Assembly (NCBI GenBank): GCA_014879435.1
Contig: JACSSB010000135.1
Span: 1 to 9,990, forward strand
From: Phycisphaerales bacterium
GTDB lineage: Bacteria > Pseudomonadota > Gammaproteobacteria > Competibacterales > Competibacteraceae
DNA: 9,990 nucleotides
Direction: 5' to 3'
The notes beneath the pieces were generated by a model. That model had not been told where the DNA came from, searched no databases, and saw nothing but the letters and a program-made list of their open reading frames with translations. The translations under genes were made by a program, and so were the position numbers. The stretch's first letter is position 1. Every line of letters starts with the position of its first letter. Shown one piece after another: positions 1 through 7,226 of the stretch.

Positions 1-963
1 GGTGGTTTCGCCACCGGAGAGCAGTACACAGGGTGTGGGGAAGGGTTGGCCGCGTCCGGCGACTTGTTGGGCAATCCCCGCCATGACGGTGCCGACATCA
101 CGCGCTTCGCCTTCCAGACTGTCGCCAAGGATGTGCACGGGGATGTTTTGGACTTCGGCGACGGCAGCCGCCGCCTCCAGCGCCATTTGTGGAGTGGCGA
201 CCAGATGGATCTCATTACCGGCCAGGCGTGGATCACCCGGTTTGATGGTTTCGCCCGCGCCACTGTCGAGTAGCGTGCGGGCGGCGAGGGGCAAGTCGAT
301 GCCGTAGCGCTTCGCAATAGCCAGCGCATCGGCGCAGGTGGTGGGATCGGCGACAGTGGGGCCAGAGGCGATGTCCATCGGATTGTCCCCCGGCACATCG
401 GAAATCAGCAGGCTGATGACCCGCGCCGGATGGCAGGCCGCCGCCAGCCGTCCGCCTTTGATCGCCGAGAGATGGCGACGCACGCAGTTCATTTCCGAGA
501 TCGTCGCGCCACTGTTGAGCAATGCCCGATTGACCGCTTGCTTGTCGGCTAGGGTGAGTCCTTCCCCCGGTAGTGGCAGCAAGGCCGAGCCACCTCCAGA
601 GATCAGACACAGCACCACATCGTCTGGACTCAGGCCGCTGACTCGTTCCAACATTCGCCGCGCCGCCGCTTCTCCAGCGGCATCCGGTACCGGGTGGGCG
701 GCTTCGACGATGGCGATCCGCTTACAAGGGACGGCATAACCATAGCGGGTGACCACTAATCCCGTCAGATCTCCCTGCCAGTGCTCCTCCACGGCCTGGG
801 CCATCGCTGCTGAAGCTTTACCCGCACCGATCACCACCAAACGGCCTTTGGGCGGTGATGGTAAATACGGCGGTACGCAGCGCGAGGGCTGCGCGGCGGC
901 AACGGCGGCATCAAACATGTCGCGCAATAAACGCTTCGGATCAAAATGCTGTGAATGACTCAT
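1..963 (-). CDS. Glycerate 2-kinase, MOFRL/TtuD-GckA type (3' end cut off)
   Basis: This cytoplasmic kinase should phosphorylate D-glycerate to 2-phosphoglycerate with ATP, the last step of the operon's pathway. The 321 visible residues read without a stop to the window edge. Family motifs are clear: VVIGAGKAS at 43-51, LISGGGSALL at 120-129, EMNCVRRHLSAIKGGRLA at 157-174, SDVPGDNPMDIASGPT at 188-203 and LLSGGETT at 314-321. Family members are usually about 420 residues, so roughly 100 C-terminal residues lie outside the window. The ATG at 963 is chosen because an AGGA sits about nine bases upstream. It lies 216 bases behind the reductase gene on the same strand. Members of this family were often named hydroxypyruvate reductase in older annotation; the kinase role is preferred by family knowledge and by context. 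It is unrelated to E. coli GarK/GlxK, which belong to the other glycerate kinase fold. Confidence 0.93.
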   Translation of the reverse strand, partial: MSHSQHFDPKRLLRDMFDAAVAAAQPSRCVPPYLPSPPKGRLVVIGAGKASAAMAQAVEEHWQGDLTGLVVTRYGYAVPCKRIAIVEAAHPVPDAAGEAAARRMLERVSGLSPDDVVLCLISGGGSALLPLPGEGLTLADKQAVNRALLNSGATISEMNCVRRHLSAIKGGRLAAACHPARVISLLISDVPGDNPMDIASGPTVADPTTCADALAIAKRYGIDLPLAARTLLDSGAGETIKPGDPRLAGNEIHLVATPQMALEAAAAVAEVQNIPVHILGDSLEGEARDVGTVMAGIAQQVAGRGQPFPTPCVLLSGGETT

Positions 964-1179
964 GTCGATGATTCCTGCTCGGTGGCAATCTGGCGAGCGA
1001 ACCAACAATGGTCCACTCATAATCCACGGCGACCGAGGCGTTATCCAACATCCCTAGGATCGCTGGACCACCATGACGATGGCCCCATGCCCACGAAACT
1101 CGACAACACAGTTTGGGCATTCCCTTGGGATACTCGGACCACCCACAGAGTGATCCGATGACCCTCGGCGACCGGTGTG
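964..1179. other. 216-bp gap between glxR and the glycerate kinase gene
   Basis: This is the widest gap within the minus-strand gene run. I see no convincing gene. The only structure noted is a 7-bp inverted repeat, TGGTCCA at 1009-1015 and TGGACCA at 1064-1070, with a 48-base spacer, which is weak. No clear terminator or promoter was found, so whether the kinase shares the operon transcript or has its own promoter is open. Confidence 0.4.
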
Positions 1180-2064
1180 TTACTTACCGGCAACTTGGTG
1201 ATTGGCAAGGATTTCCAAGGCACGCACCAACGCCGAGTGATCCCAGGCCGAGCCACCATTGGCCGCACAGGCATTGAACAGTTCTTGCGCGGTGGCGGTA
1301 TTGGGCAGACTGACACCGATTGCCCGAGCGGTGGAAAGCGCTAGGTTCAGATCCTTTTGATGCAGGCTGATGCGGAAACCAGGATTAAAGGTGCGCTTGA
1401 TCATCCGCTCGCCGTGTACTTCCAAAATCTTGGAAGAGGCAAAGCCACCCATCAGCGCTTGCCGTACCTTTTCTGGATCGGCACCGGCCTTGGAGGCGAA
1501 CAACAATGCCTCACCCACCGCTTCGATATTCAGCGCCACGATAATCTGATTGGCCACCTTGGCGGTTTGGCCATCACCATTGCCACCGACCAGAGTGATG
1601 TTCTTGCCCATCAACTCAAACAGCGGCTTGACCTTATCGAAGGCCGACTGCGGACCACCGACCATGATCGACAAGGTGCCCGCCTTGGCTCCAACCTCGC
1701 CACCGGAAACCGGCGCATCCAGATACTCACAACCCAGAGCGTTGACTTTCTTGGCGAATTCTTTGGTTTCGATAGGCGAAATCGAACTCATATCCACCAC
1801 GATCTTGCCTGCGCTCAAGCCATCGGCAACACCGTTTTCGCTGAACAACACTTCGGCAACTTGCGGGGTATCCGGCACCATAGTGATGATGATCTCGGCG
1901 TTTTGCGCAACTTCCTTGCCGCTTCCACAGGCTTTACCGCCCGCCTGCAGTAATGCGGCAGGGACATCGCCGATGGTGTTCAGAAATAGCTCGTGACCAC
2001 CGTTAATCAGTCGCTCCGCCATCGGAGCACCCATAATGCCTAAACCAATAAAACCTACTTTCAT
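1180..2064 (-). CDS. glxR: Tartronate semialdehyde reductase, GlxR type (2-hydroxy-3-oxopropionate reductase)
   Basis: This NAD(P)H-dependent cytoplasmic enzyme reduces tartronate semialdehyde to D-glycerate. It takes the C3 product of the aldolase GarL and feeds the glycerate kinase. The 294 residues match the beta-hydroxyacid dehydrogenase family: a Rossmann motif GFIGLGIMG at 4-12, the substrate-binding motif DAPVSGGEVGAKAGT at 116-130, the catalytic Lys169 in AKVANQIIVALN, and HQKDLNLA at 235-242 with Lys237. Stretches such as VPDTPQVAEVLF, VGGNGDGQT and ALMGGFASS resemble E. coli GlxR, from the glyoxylate operon, more than GarR, from the galactarate operon. The ATG at 2064 has a GAGGAG seven bases upstream. 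The gene sits 118 bases behind the lactonase gene, with a C/G-rich repeat in between. Confidence 0.95.
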   Translation of the reverse strand: MKVGFIGLGIMGAPMAERLINGGHELFLNTIGDVPAALLQAGGKACGSGKEVAQNAEIIITMVPDTPQVAEVLFSENGVADGLSAGKIVVDMSSISPIETKEFAKKVNALGCEYLDAPVSGGEVGAKAGTLSIMVGGPQSAFDKVKPLFELMGKNITLVGGNGDGQTAKVANQIIVALNIEAVGEALLFASKAGADPEKVRQALMGGFASSKILEVHGERMIKRTFNPGFRISLHQKDLNLALSTARAIGVSLPNTATAQELFNACAANGGSAWDHSALVRALEILANHQVAGK

Positions 2065-2132
2065 TACTGATCTCCTCGTATTCAGTCAATAAAAACGATG
2101 CTTAAGCTTGCCCCATCAGTAACCGTTCAATT

Positions 2133-2163
2133 CCCCCCTTTAGCAAAGGGGGGTAAAGGGGGG
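2133..2163. repeat. C/G-rich dyad repeat between the lactonase gene and glxR
   Basis: A perfect 9-bp inverted repeat, CCCCCCTTT (2133-2141) and AAAGGGGGG (2145-2153) around the loop AGC, is followed by a second direct copy of the right arm at 2155-2163. No T-run follows the stem on either strand, so it is not a classic terminator. The layout resembles the small dispersed CCCCCCTTT...AAAGGGGGG repeats found in many copies between genes in some bacteria. A degenerate relative is at 8009-8030. It may stabilise or separate parts of the operon messenger. Confidence 0.65.
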
Positions 2164-2182
2164 AGGTGAATGATTACCCCCG

Positions 2183-3250
2183 TCAGACCAAACCGGCTCC
2201 CTGGGTATTCACGTATAAGGCGTACAACGAATGGCTACTGGCCATGAACAAGCGGTTCCCATCCGCTCCACCAAAACAGAGATTGGCGCAGCGTTCCGGC
2301 AGGCGAATGTGGCCGATCGGCTGACCGGCGGAGTTGAATACCATCACCCCATCCAGATCTTCGGGCTTGCCCTCTGGGGCGCCGCTACTTCCCCAGCCGG
2401 CCCACAGATTGCCGTCGATATCACACTTGATTCCGTCCAGTGCGCCGTAATTTTGCGCCTCGATCAATTTGGTTTTGTTGCTCAACTGGCCATCCGCACT
2501 CACGTCGAAGGCCCACACCAGACGATTGGGTTTGGCGCGACCTTCCACCAGATACAATTTCTTGCCATCCGGCGAGAAGCACAGGCCATTGGGACCGGCG
2601 ATGTTGTCGAGCACCTGCACGACCTTGCCGTCGCTGGCGTTGATGCGATAGACGCCATGCGGCAATTCCGGCTCGGAGATACGCCCTTCATAATTGTTGC
2701 TGAGCTGGAACGGTGGATCGGTGAACCAGATCGAGCCATCCGCCGCGCACACCACATCGTTGGGTGAGTTAAAACGCTTGCCCTGATAGTTATCAGCGAG
2801 CACGGTGATCGAACCGTTGTATTCGGTTCGGGTAACCCGTCGCCCGACGGCACCTTCGCAGGTGACCAATCGACCTTGCCGATCACGGGTATTGCCGTTG
2901 GAATAATTGGCAGGTGTACGCCACGTATCGGCCCGTCCAGTAATTTCATCCCAGCGAATGATCCGATTATTGGCGATATCACTGGCCAGCAGATAACGTC
3001 CATCACCGAACCAGACCGGGCCTTCCAACCAACGAAATCCAGTGGCGAGCCGTTCCACGCTGGCATTGAATAACCGATATTTGCTAAAGCTCGGGTCCAG
3101 CACCTCAATGGCCGGGTCTGGATAGCGCAGTGAAGGTTCCCACTCCTCCGCTATACCCACGCGACTCATAACAGCTCCCGCTGACAGTACCAAAGCAGAT
3201 TTCAAAACATCGCGCCGCCGCATTCCGTTGGGCTCGTTTTTCTCATTCAT
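2183..3250 (-). CDS. SMP-30/gluconolactonase family lactonase with Tat signal peptide
   Basis: This is probably a metal-dependent sugar-acid lactonase of the six-bladed propeller SMP-30 family. The N-terminus carries a twin-arginine signal: RRRDVLK at residues 11-17, then a hydrophobic stretch ALVLSAGAVM, so it should be exported folded to the periplasm. Likely metal and active-site residues by family pattern are Glu77 in WLEGPVW, Asn164 in FNSPNDV, Asn221 in GPNGL and Asp272 in LDGIKCD. The protein is 355 residues, about the expected domain length plus the signal. The ATG at 3250 is preferred over one at 3256 because AGGAG lies eight bases upstream of 3250 but only two from 3256. Its place between garL and glxR suggests action on a glucarate-derived lactone, for example glucaro-1,4- or 1,5-lactone; this substrate is inferred. 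Gluconolactone or an unrelated lactone remains possible. Confidence 0.85.
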   Translation of the reverse strand: MNEKNEPNGMRRRDVLKSALVLSAGAVMSRVGIAEEWEPSLRYPDPAIEVLDPSFSKYRLFNASVERLATGFRWLEGPVWFGDGRYLLASDIANNRIIRWDEITGRADTWRTPANYSNGNTRDRQGRLVTCEGAVGRRVTRTEYNGSITVLADNYQGKRFNSPNDVVCAADGSIWFTDPPFQLSNNYEGRISEPELPHGVYRINASDGKVVQVLDNIAGPNGLCFSPDGKKLYLVEGRAKPNRLVWAFDVSADGQLSNKTKLIEAQNYGALDGIKCDIDGNLWAGWGSSGAPEGKPEDLDGVMVFNSAGQPIGHIRLPERCANLCFGGADGNRLFMASSHSLYALYVNTQGAGLV

Positions 3251-3287
3251 CACCATAGCTCCTATGATAGTTTTTATTTCGAGCTAA

Positions 3288-3319
3288 CCTTGCGCCTCGA
3301 CGGCATGCCGAGCGCAAGG
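3288..3319 (-). other. Intercistronic stem-loop between garL and the lactonase gene
   Basis: The 73-base gap holds an 8-bp perfect stem, CCTTGCGC (3288-3295) pairing with GCGCAAGG (3312-3319). The 10-base palindrome CGGCATGCCG at 3301-3310 lies inside and can add a further short stem. No T-run follows in the minus-strand transcript, so it looks like an mRNA-stabilising or processing hairpin rather than an intrinsic terminator. Confidence 0.6.
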
Positions 3320-3330
3320 CGTCTAGAGCT

Positions 3331-4104
3331 TTATAAATACCGGTCGTGCAGAGCCTGCGTAGCGCTGCGGAACACGCCGAGATCGCTACCGACGGCGACA
3401 ACCGTCGCCCCCAATTCCAGATAGCGTCGGGCATCGGCCTCGACCGGCGCGAGAATACCGGCTGCCTTGCCGTTCGCCTTGGCGCGAGCAAAAACGTGGG
3501 CAATGGCCGCCTGCACTTCTGGATCATTCGGGTTGCCGAGTTGCCCATAACCGGCGGCTAGATCCGAAGGACCGACAAAGACACAGTCGATGCCATCGAC
3601 CCCACAGATTTCATCGATATTGGCGACCGCAGTGCGGCTTTCGATTTGCGCCAGGATGCTGATGTTGTCGTTGACCTGCTTGAAGTAGTCCTTGACCGTA
3701 CCAAACATATTGCTGCGATGGCCCACTGATACGCCGCGCACGCCCTTCGGTGGGTAACGGGTAGCGGCCACAGCGCGGCGGGCATCGTCTGCCGAGTCGA
3801 TGAACGGCACCAAGAAATTGTAGAAACCGGAATCCAGCAAGCGCTTGATGACGACCGTATCGTTCCATTGCGGACGCACCACCGGCGCACTGGGGCTATC
3901 CTTGAGTGCCATCAATTGCGGGATAAAGGACAGCACATCATTCGGGGCATGCTCGCCATCGAGCAATATCCAGTCAAAGCCAGCCAGACCCAGAATTTCG
4001 GTGGTGATCGGACTCCCCAGCGAGCACCAGCAGCCGATCTGCGGCTTGCAGGCGATGAGGTTCTGGCGGAAGGTGTTCGGAATGGCGGTATAAGGGGTAC
4101 TCAT
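3331..4104 (-). CDS. garL: 2-dehydro-3-deoxyglucarate aldolase (class II, HpcH/HpaI family)
   Basis: This cytoplasmic metal-dependent retro-aldolase cleaves 5-keto-4-deoxy-D-glucarate (and 2-keto-3-deoxyglucarate) to pyruvate and tartronate semialdehyde. The 257 residues match E. coli GarL in length and line by line in the conserved parts. Visible signatures are GFDWILLDGEHAPND at 42-56 with the catalytic His52, PVVR with Arg77, the metal ligands Glu155 in QIES and Asp181 in GPSDLA, and a C-terminal GILAPVEADARRYLELGA followed by VAVGSDLGVFRSATQ. The ATG at 4104 has a strong AGGAGG about five bases upstream. It follows gudD by only 16 bases, which implies tight co-expression: the product of GudD is the substrate of GarL. 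Confidence 0.97.
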   Translation of the reverse strand: MSTPYTAIPNTFRQNLIACKPQIGCWCSLGSPITTEILGLAGFDWILLDGEHAPNDVLSFIPQLMALKDSPSAPVVRPQWNDTVVIKRLLDSGFYNFLVPFIDSADDARRAVAATRYPPKGVRGVSVGHRSNMFGTVKDYFKQVNDNISILAQIESRTAVANIDEICGVDGIDCVFVGPSDLAAGYGQLGNPNDPEVQAAIAHVFARAKANGKAAGILAPVEADARRYLELGATVVAVGSDLGVFRSATQALHDRYL

Positions 4105-4120
4105 GATCTCCTCCTTTCTC

Positions 4121-5464
4121 TCAGCGCACCAAGCAAGGTTGCTTGTTATTAAAGGCCCAACCTGGGATCAAAAACTGCATGGCGACCGCATCGTCCCGTG
4201 CACCCAGGCCCATGTTCTTATACGCCTGATGCGCTTTCTCTACCTCAACCATATCGATTTCCAGGCCCAAACCCGGCTTGCTCGGTACACGAATCAAGCC
4301 ATCTCGGATTAGGTACGGCTCCTTGGTCAAGCGCTGACCATCCTGCCAAATCCAGTGGGTATCGATGGCGGTCACTTTGCCCGGTGCCGCCGCACCCACA
4401 TGGGTGAACATCGCCAGGGAGATATCAAAGTGATTGTTCGAATGCGAACCCCAGGTCAGGCCGAACATGTCGCACAATTGCGCGACACGCACCGAGCCTT
4501 GCATGGTCCAGAAATGCGGATCGGCCAGCGGAATATCGACCGATTGCAACTGGATCGAATGCGCCATCTGCCGCCAGTCAGTGGCGATCATGTTGGTCGC
4601 GGTCGGTAGCCCGGTGGCACGGCGGAACTCAGCCATCACCTCGCGGCCGGAGAAGCCCGCTTCGGCACCGGTCGGATCTTCGGCATAAGCGAGGATGCCG
4701 TGCTTGTCACGGCACAGGCGTATGGCCTCGGCCAGCGACCAAGCACCGTTCGGATCGAGGGTGATGCGCGCCTGCGGGAAACGTTCGTGCAGGGCGATGA
4801 TGGCTTCCATTTCCTCCTCACCCGCCAGCACGCCACCTTTTAATTTGAAGTCGTTGAAACCGTAGAGCTCGTGCGTCGCCTCAGCGAGGCGCACGATGGA
4901 TTCAGGGGTCAACGCTTCTTCGTTACGCAGCCGGAACCAAGCCTTGTCGGCGTTTTCTTCACTGCGGTAATTCAGATTGGTTTTCTTACGGTCGCCGATG
5001 TAGAACAGGTAACCCAGAATTTCTACGGCTTCGCGCTGCATGCCCTCGCCGAGCAATGCAGCGACCGGCACGTTCATGAACTGGCCCAGTAGATCGAGCA
5101 GTGCTGATTCCACCGCCGTCACCGCATGGATCGTCGTGCGCAAGTCGAAGGTTTGCAGTCCACGGCCACCCGCATCGCGGTCGGCAAAAGCAGCACGCAT
5201 GGCGTTGAGGATGTTGTTGTACTCGCCGAGCGTCTTACCAACGATCATTGGCCGCGCATCATCGATAGTTTGGCGAATTTTCTCACCGCCAGGGACTTCG
5301 CCCAGACCGGTGTTACCGGCGCTGTCTTTGATGATCACGATATTGCGGGTGAAGAACGGACCGTGGGCACCAGAGAGATTGAGTTCCATGCTGTCCTGAC
5401 CGGCGACGGGAATCACCTGCAGTTCGGTAATGGTGGGTGCGCCGCTGATGTATGAAGTAGCCAT
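4121..5464 (-). CDS. gudD: D-glucarate dehydratase
   Basis: This enolase-superfamily enzyme removes water from D-glucarate (and L-idarate) to give 5-keto-4-deoxy-D-glucarate in the cytoplasm. From the ATG at 5464 it is 447 residues, against 446 in E. coli GudD. That start is chosen over a longer frame reaching 5557 because GAGGAG lies about seven bases upstream and MATSYISGAP fits the family N-terminus. The KxK pair Lys207/Lys209 in DFKLKGG gives one catalytic base and His341 in WGSHSNNHFD the other. Magnesium ligands and partners are in LDPNGAW (Asp237, Asn239) and YAEDPTG (Glu262), and Asn291 is in TATNMIATDW. The family loop ILGYLFYIGDRKKT is at 149-162. It lies between gudP and garL, as expected for glucarate use. 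Confidence 0.97.
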   Translation of the reverse strand: MATSYISGAPTITELQVIPVAGQDSMELNLSGAHGPFFTRNIVIIKDSAGNTGLGEVPGGEKIRQTIDDARPMIVGKTLGEYNNILNAMRAAFADRDAGGRGLQTFDLRTTIHAVTAVESALLDLLGQFMNVPVAALLGEGMQREAVEILGYLFYIGDRKKTNLNYRSEENADKAWFRLRNEEALTPESIVRLAEATHELYGFNDFKLKGGVLAGEEEMEAIIALHERFPQARITLDPNGAWSLAEAIRLCRDKHGILAYAEDPTGAEAGFSGREVMAEFRRATGLPTATNMIATDWRQMAHSIQLQSVDIPLADPHFWTMQGSVRVAQLCDMFGLTWGSHSNNHFDISLAMFTHVGAAAPGKVTAIDTHWIWQDGQRLTKEPYLIRDGLIRVPSKPGLGLEIDMVEVEKAHQAYKNMGLGARDDAVAMQFLIPGWAFNNKQPCLVR

Positions 5465-5522
5465 GGGGTTGCTCCTCGGTGATTTGTAACGATTGGATTC
5501 GATTCGCTTATGAGGGGAGATT

Positions 5523-5561
5523 GCGGTACGGTCGGCGATGAATCGATCCGACCGCATCCGC
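5523..5561 (-). other. Intercistronic stem-loop between gudP and gudD
   Basis: The 104-base gap holds a 7-bp perfect stem, CGGTCGG (5529-5535) pairing with CCGACCG (5548-5554). An inner CGAT/ATCG pairing and an outer GCGG (5523-5526)/CCGC (5558-5561) pairing extend it. The downstream minus-strand sequence is not T-rich. It could protect the gudP message end or lower transcription into gudD; this role is inferred. Confidence 0.6.
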
Positions 5562-5568
5562 TCGCGGC

Positions 5569-6969
5569 TTAGGCCGCAGGTGCTGGACTGGCGAGTTCAG
5601 AGCTGGTGTGGACGGATTTGGTCAACGTCACCCGCTTGATTTCACCGACGACGACCAGATAGCAGAAGATGGCGCCCAGCGCATTAGCACCGACGAAGAC
5701 CAACGCCATGCTGAAATGACCGGTGGCCTGAAGGATATAGCCAATGATGATCGGCGTGGTGATGCCCGCGATGTTGCCGAAGGTATTGAACAAACCACCG
5801 CTCAGGCCACCCGCTTCCTTGGGAGAGGTATCGGAGACCACCGCCCAACCCAGCGCGCCAACACCTTTACCGAAGAAAGAGAGCGCCATGATCGCCACCA
5901 CCAACATATCGGTTTCGATGTAGTTACACAGGATCATGGAGGTCGCACAGAGCATGCCCAACACAATCGGTGTCTTACGAGCGACAGAGATCGAATAGCC
6001 CGCCTTGATCATGCGATCCGATAAAAAGCCACCGGTCACACCACCAAGAAATCCTGCAATCGCTGGAATGGATGCCACGAATCCCGCTTTCAGGATTGTC
6101 ATACCCCGTTCCTGCACCAGGTAGACTGGAAACCAAGTCAGGAAAAAGTAGGTCAGCGTGGTGATGCAGTACTGGGCGATATAAACCCCCAGCAACATGC
6201 GATTCCCCAGCAATTCCTTGATACAGGCTAAGGTATCGACCTGAGCCTTGGGTGCAGCGGTGGTGGTGCCTTTGGCGCTATCCATATCAACCAGCGCACC
6301 ACCTTCCTTGATGTAGTTGTATTCGCTTTGGCTGATACGTGGATGGTTATTGGGCGGATAAACCGTCTGCAACCAGACAAAGGCCATCACAATACCCAGG
6401 CCGCCCATGCAATAAAACACGCTCTGCCAGCCATAAGTATGTACCAGCCACCCCATGATGGGGGCAAATAACACGGTGGCGAAATACTGTGCCGCATTGA
6501 ACAACGCTGCCGCTAGGCCACGTTCGGAGGCTGGGAACCAAGCAGAGGTAATCCGGCTATTGCCCGGAAAGGACGGCGCTTCAGACAAGCCCACCAGCAG
6601 GCGCAAGGCGAACAGCATGGCCACTGCAGCCCCACCCGCGAGGAAACCGACCGTACCTTGCAATACGGTGAAGAGCGACCAGAAGAAGATGCTGAAAAAA
6701 TAGGTGATCCTCGAACCGAAGCGATCCAGCAACCAGCCACCGGGTAATTGGGCGATGACATAGGACCAGGCGAAGGCCGAGAAAATGTAGCCCATTTGTA
6801 CAGGGGTTAAGCCCAATGCTTTGACGATTTCTGGACCGGCGATGGAAATGGTGGCGCGATCCGCGTAGTTGATGGTCGTGATCGCAAACAGCATAAAGAG
6901 GATAAGGTAGCGAACGCGGGATTGCGGCGCCCCTACCCCGGTGGCACTCGGGTTTTTAGCCATAGTCAT
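5569..6969 (-). CDS. gudP: D-glucarate/galactarate permease, MFS anion:cation symporter family
   Basis: This inner-membrane transporter is expected to take up D-glucarate, and perhaps galactarate, with protons. The 466 residues have about twelve hydrophobic segments and follow GudP/GarP closely. TTINYADRATISIAGPE is at 31-47 in the first helix, the MFS motif A-like GGWLLDRFGSR at 77-87, and RLLVGLSEAPSFPGN lies near residue 125. A polar central loop follows TVYPPNNHPRISQSEYNYI, and the C-terminal half contains GGVTGGFLSDRMI. The start at 6969 is fixed by AGGAGG at 6978-6983, eight bases upstream. It is the first gene of the minus-strand operon and faces the regulator gene, which is typical of substrate-induced sugar-acid loci. 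Which aldarate is preferred cannot be told from sequence; the dehydratase next door points to glucarate. Confidence 0.93.
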   Translation of the reverse strand: MTMAKNPSATGVGAPQSRVRYLILFMLFAITTINYADRATISIAGPEIVKALGLTPVQMGYIFSAFAWSYVIAQLPGGWLLDRFGSRITYFFSIFFWSLFTVLQGTVGFLAGGAAVAMLFALRLLVGLSEAPSFPGNSRITSAWFPASERGLAAALFNAAQYFATVLFAPIMGWLVHTYGWQSVFYCMGGLGIVMAFVWLQTVYPPNNHPRISQSEYNYIKEGGALVDMDSAKGTTTAAPKAQVDTLACIKELLGNRMLLGVYIAQYCITTLTYFFLTWFPVYLVQERGMTILKAGFVASIPAIAGFLGGVTGGFLSDRMIKAGYSISVARKTPIVLGMLCATSMILCNYIETDMLVVAIMALSFFGKGVGALGWAVVSDTSPKEAGGLSGGLFNTFGNIAGITTPIIIGYILQATGHFSMALVFVGANALGAIFCYLVVVGEIKRVTLTKSVHTSSELASPAPAA

Positions 6970-7044
6970 CGAAATTTCCTCCTCAAAAACAATTATCTGT
7001 CGCGAGTCAGGTAATTTCTGGAGGAGATCCGATCAAGTCGGCAC

Positions 7045-7060
7045 GGTGTTGTGCAACACC
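7045..7060. promoter_or_regulatory. Palindrome in the gudP leader, possible operator
   Basis: GGTGTTG (7045-7051) and CAACACC (7054-7060) form a perfect 7-bp dyad with a 2-base centre, about 75-90 bases upstream of the gudP start. Direct copies of GTCGGC flank it at 7037-7042 and 7065-7070. The symmetry fits a dimeric regulator site, or a small hairpin in the operon leader RNA. Which protein binds is unknown. Confidence 0.45.
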
Positions 7061-7113
7061 TAGTGTCGGCGAGGCGGAAACTCAATCCTAAACCACAACG
7101 CGACTCTTGTTGT

Positions 7114-7137
7114 AAGTCATCAGTTATCATATGACTT
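7114..7137. promoter_or_regulatory. Inverted-repeat operator candidate for the GntR regulator
   Basis: AAGTCAT (7114-7120) and ATGACTT (7131-7137) form a perfect 7-bp inverted repeat with a 10-base spacer. The 8-bp palindrome TCATATGA lies at 7127-7134. It overlaps the -35 region of the regulator promoter and sits upstream of the divergent gudP operon, so one bound dimer could control both directions. Read on the minus strand from 7131, TATGATAnCTnAT matches a site upstream of the AEC transporter gene at 8086-8098. Confidence 0.5.
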
Positions 7138-7152
7138 GCCATGAAGTATAAT
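7124..7152 (+). promoter_or_regulatory. Sigma70-type promoter of the regulator gene
   Basis: TTATCA at 7124-7129 (four of six matches to the -35 consensus) and a perfect TATAAT at 7147-7152 are separated by the ideal 17 bases. Transcription would begin near 7159, leaving a leader of about 68 bases before the ATG at 7227. The -35 lies inside the inverted repeat, which suggests negative autoregulation. Confidence 0.65.
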
Positions 7153-7170
7153 GACTGCCATCATGGCTTA

Positions 7171-7216
7171 CAAGATCTCTTCCATACTTCTTGCAAGATT
7201 TCTTTCATCCTCTTTG
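7171..7216 (+). repeat. 23-bp imperfect tandem direct repeat in the regulator leader
   Basis: Two adjacent copies, 7171-7193 and 7194-7216, each begin CAAGAT and end TTG and agree at 18 of 23 positions. They lie between the predicted transcription start and the ATG of the regulator gene. They could be tandem protein or RNA-binding sites, or only a recent small duplication. Confidence 0.6.
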
Positions 7217-7226
7217 GACTGAAGCC

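Noticed and set aside
1009..1070. Inverted repeat TGGTCCA/TGGACCA upstream of the glycerate kinase gene
   Set aside because: Only 7 bp with a 48-base spacer; expected by chance in a gap of this size.
1357..1953. 198-codon open frame on the plus strand
   Set aside because: It lies wholly opposite glxR, whose protein is a clear family match; an antisense shadow.
2231..2767. 178-codon open frame on the plus strand
   Set aside because: It lies opposite the SMP-30 lactonase gene, which has clear motifs; an antisense shadow.
5465..5557. Longer N-terminus for glucarate dehydratase
   Set aside because: The extra 31 residues overlap the gudP/gudD hairpin and are not like GudD; the ATG at 5464 has a good ribosome binding site and gives the family length.
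7037..7056. Possible sigma54 promoter (GGCAC...TTGTGC)
   Set aside because: The distance between the GG and GC elements is one base too long and it points towards the regulator gene, which already has a good sigma70-type promoter.
7191..7226. TTG start extending the regulator by 12 residues
   Set aside because: The added residues come from the tandem repeat, no good ribosome binding site precedes the TTG, and the ATG at 7227 gives a normal FadR-family N-terminus.
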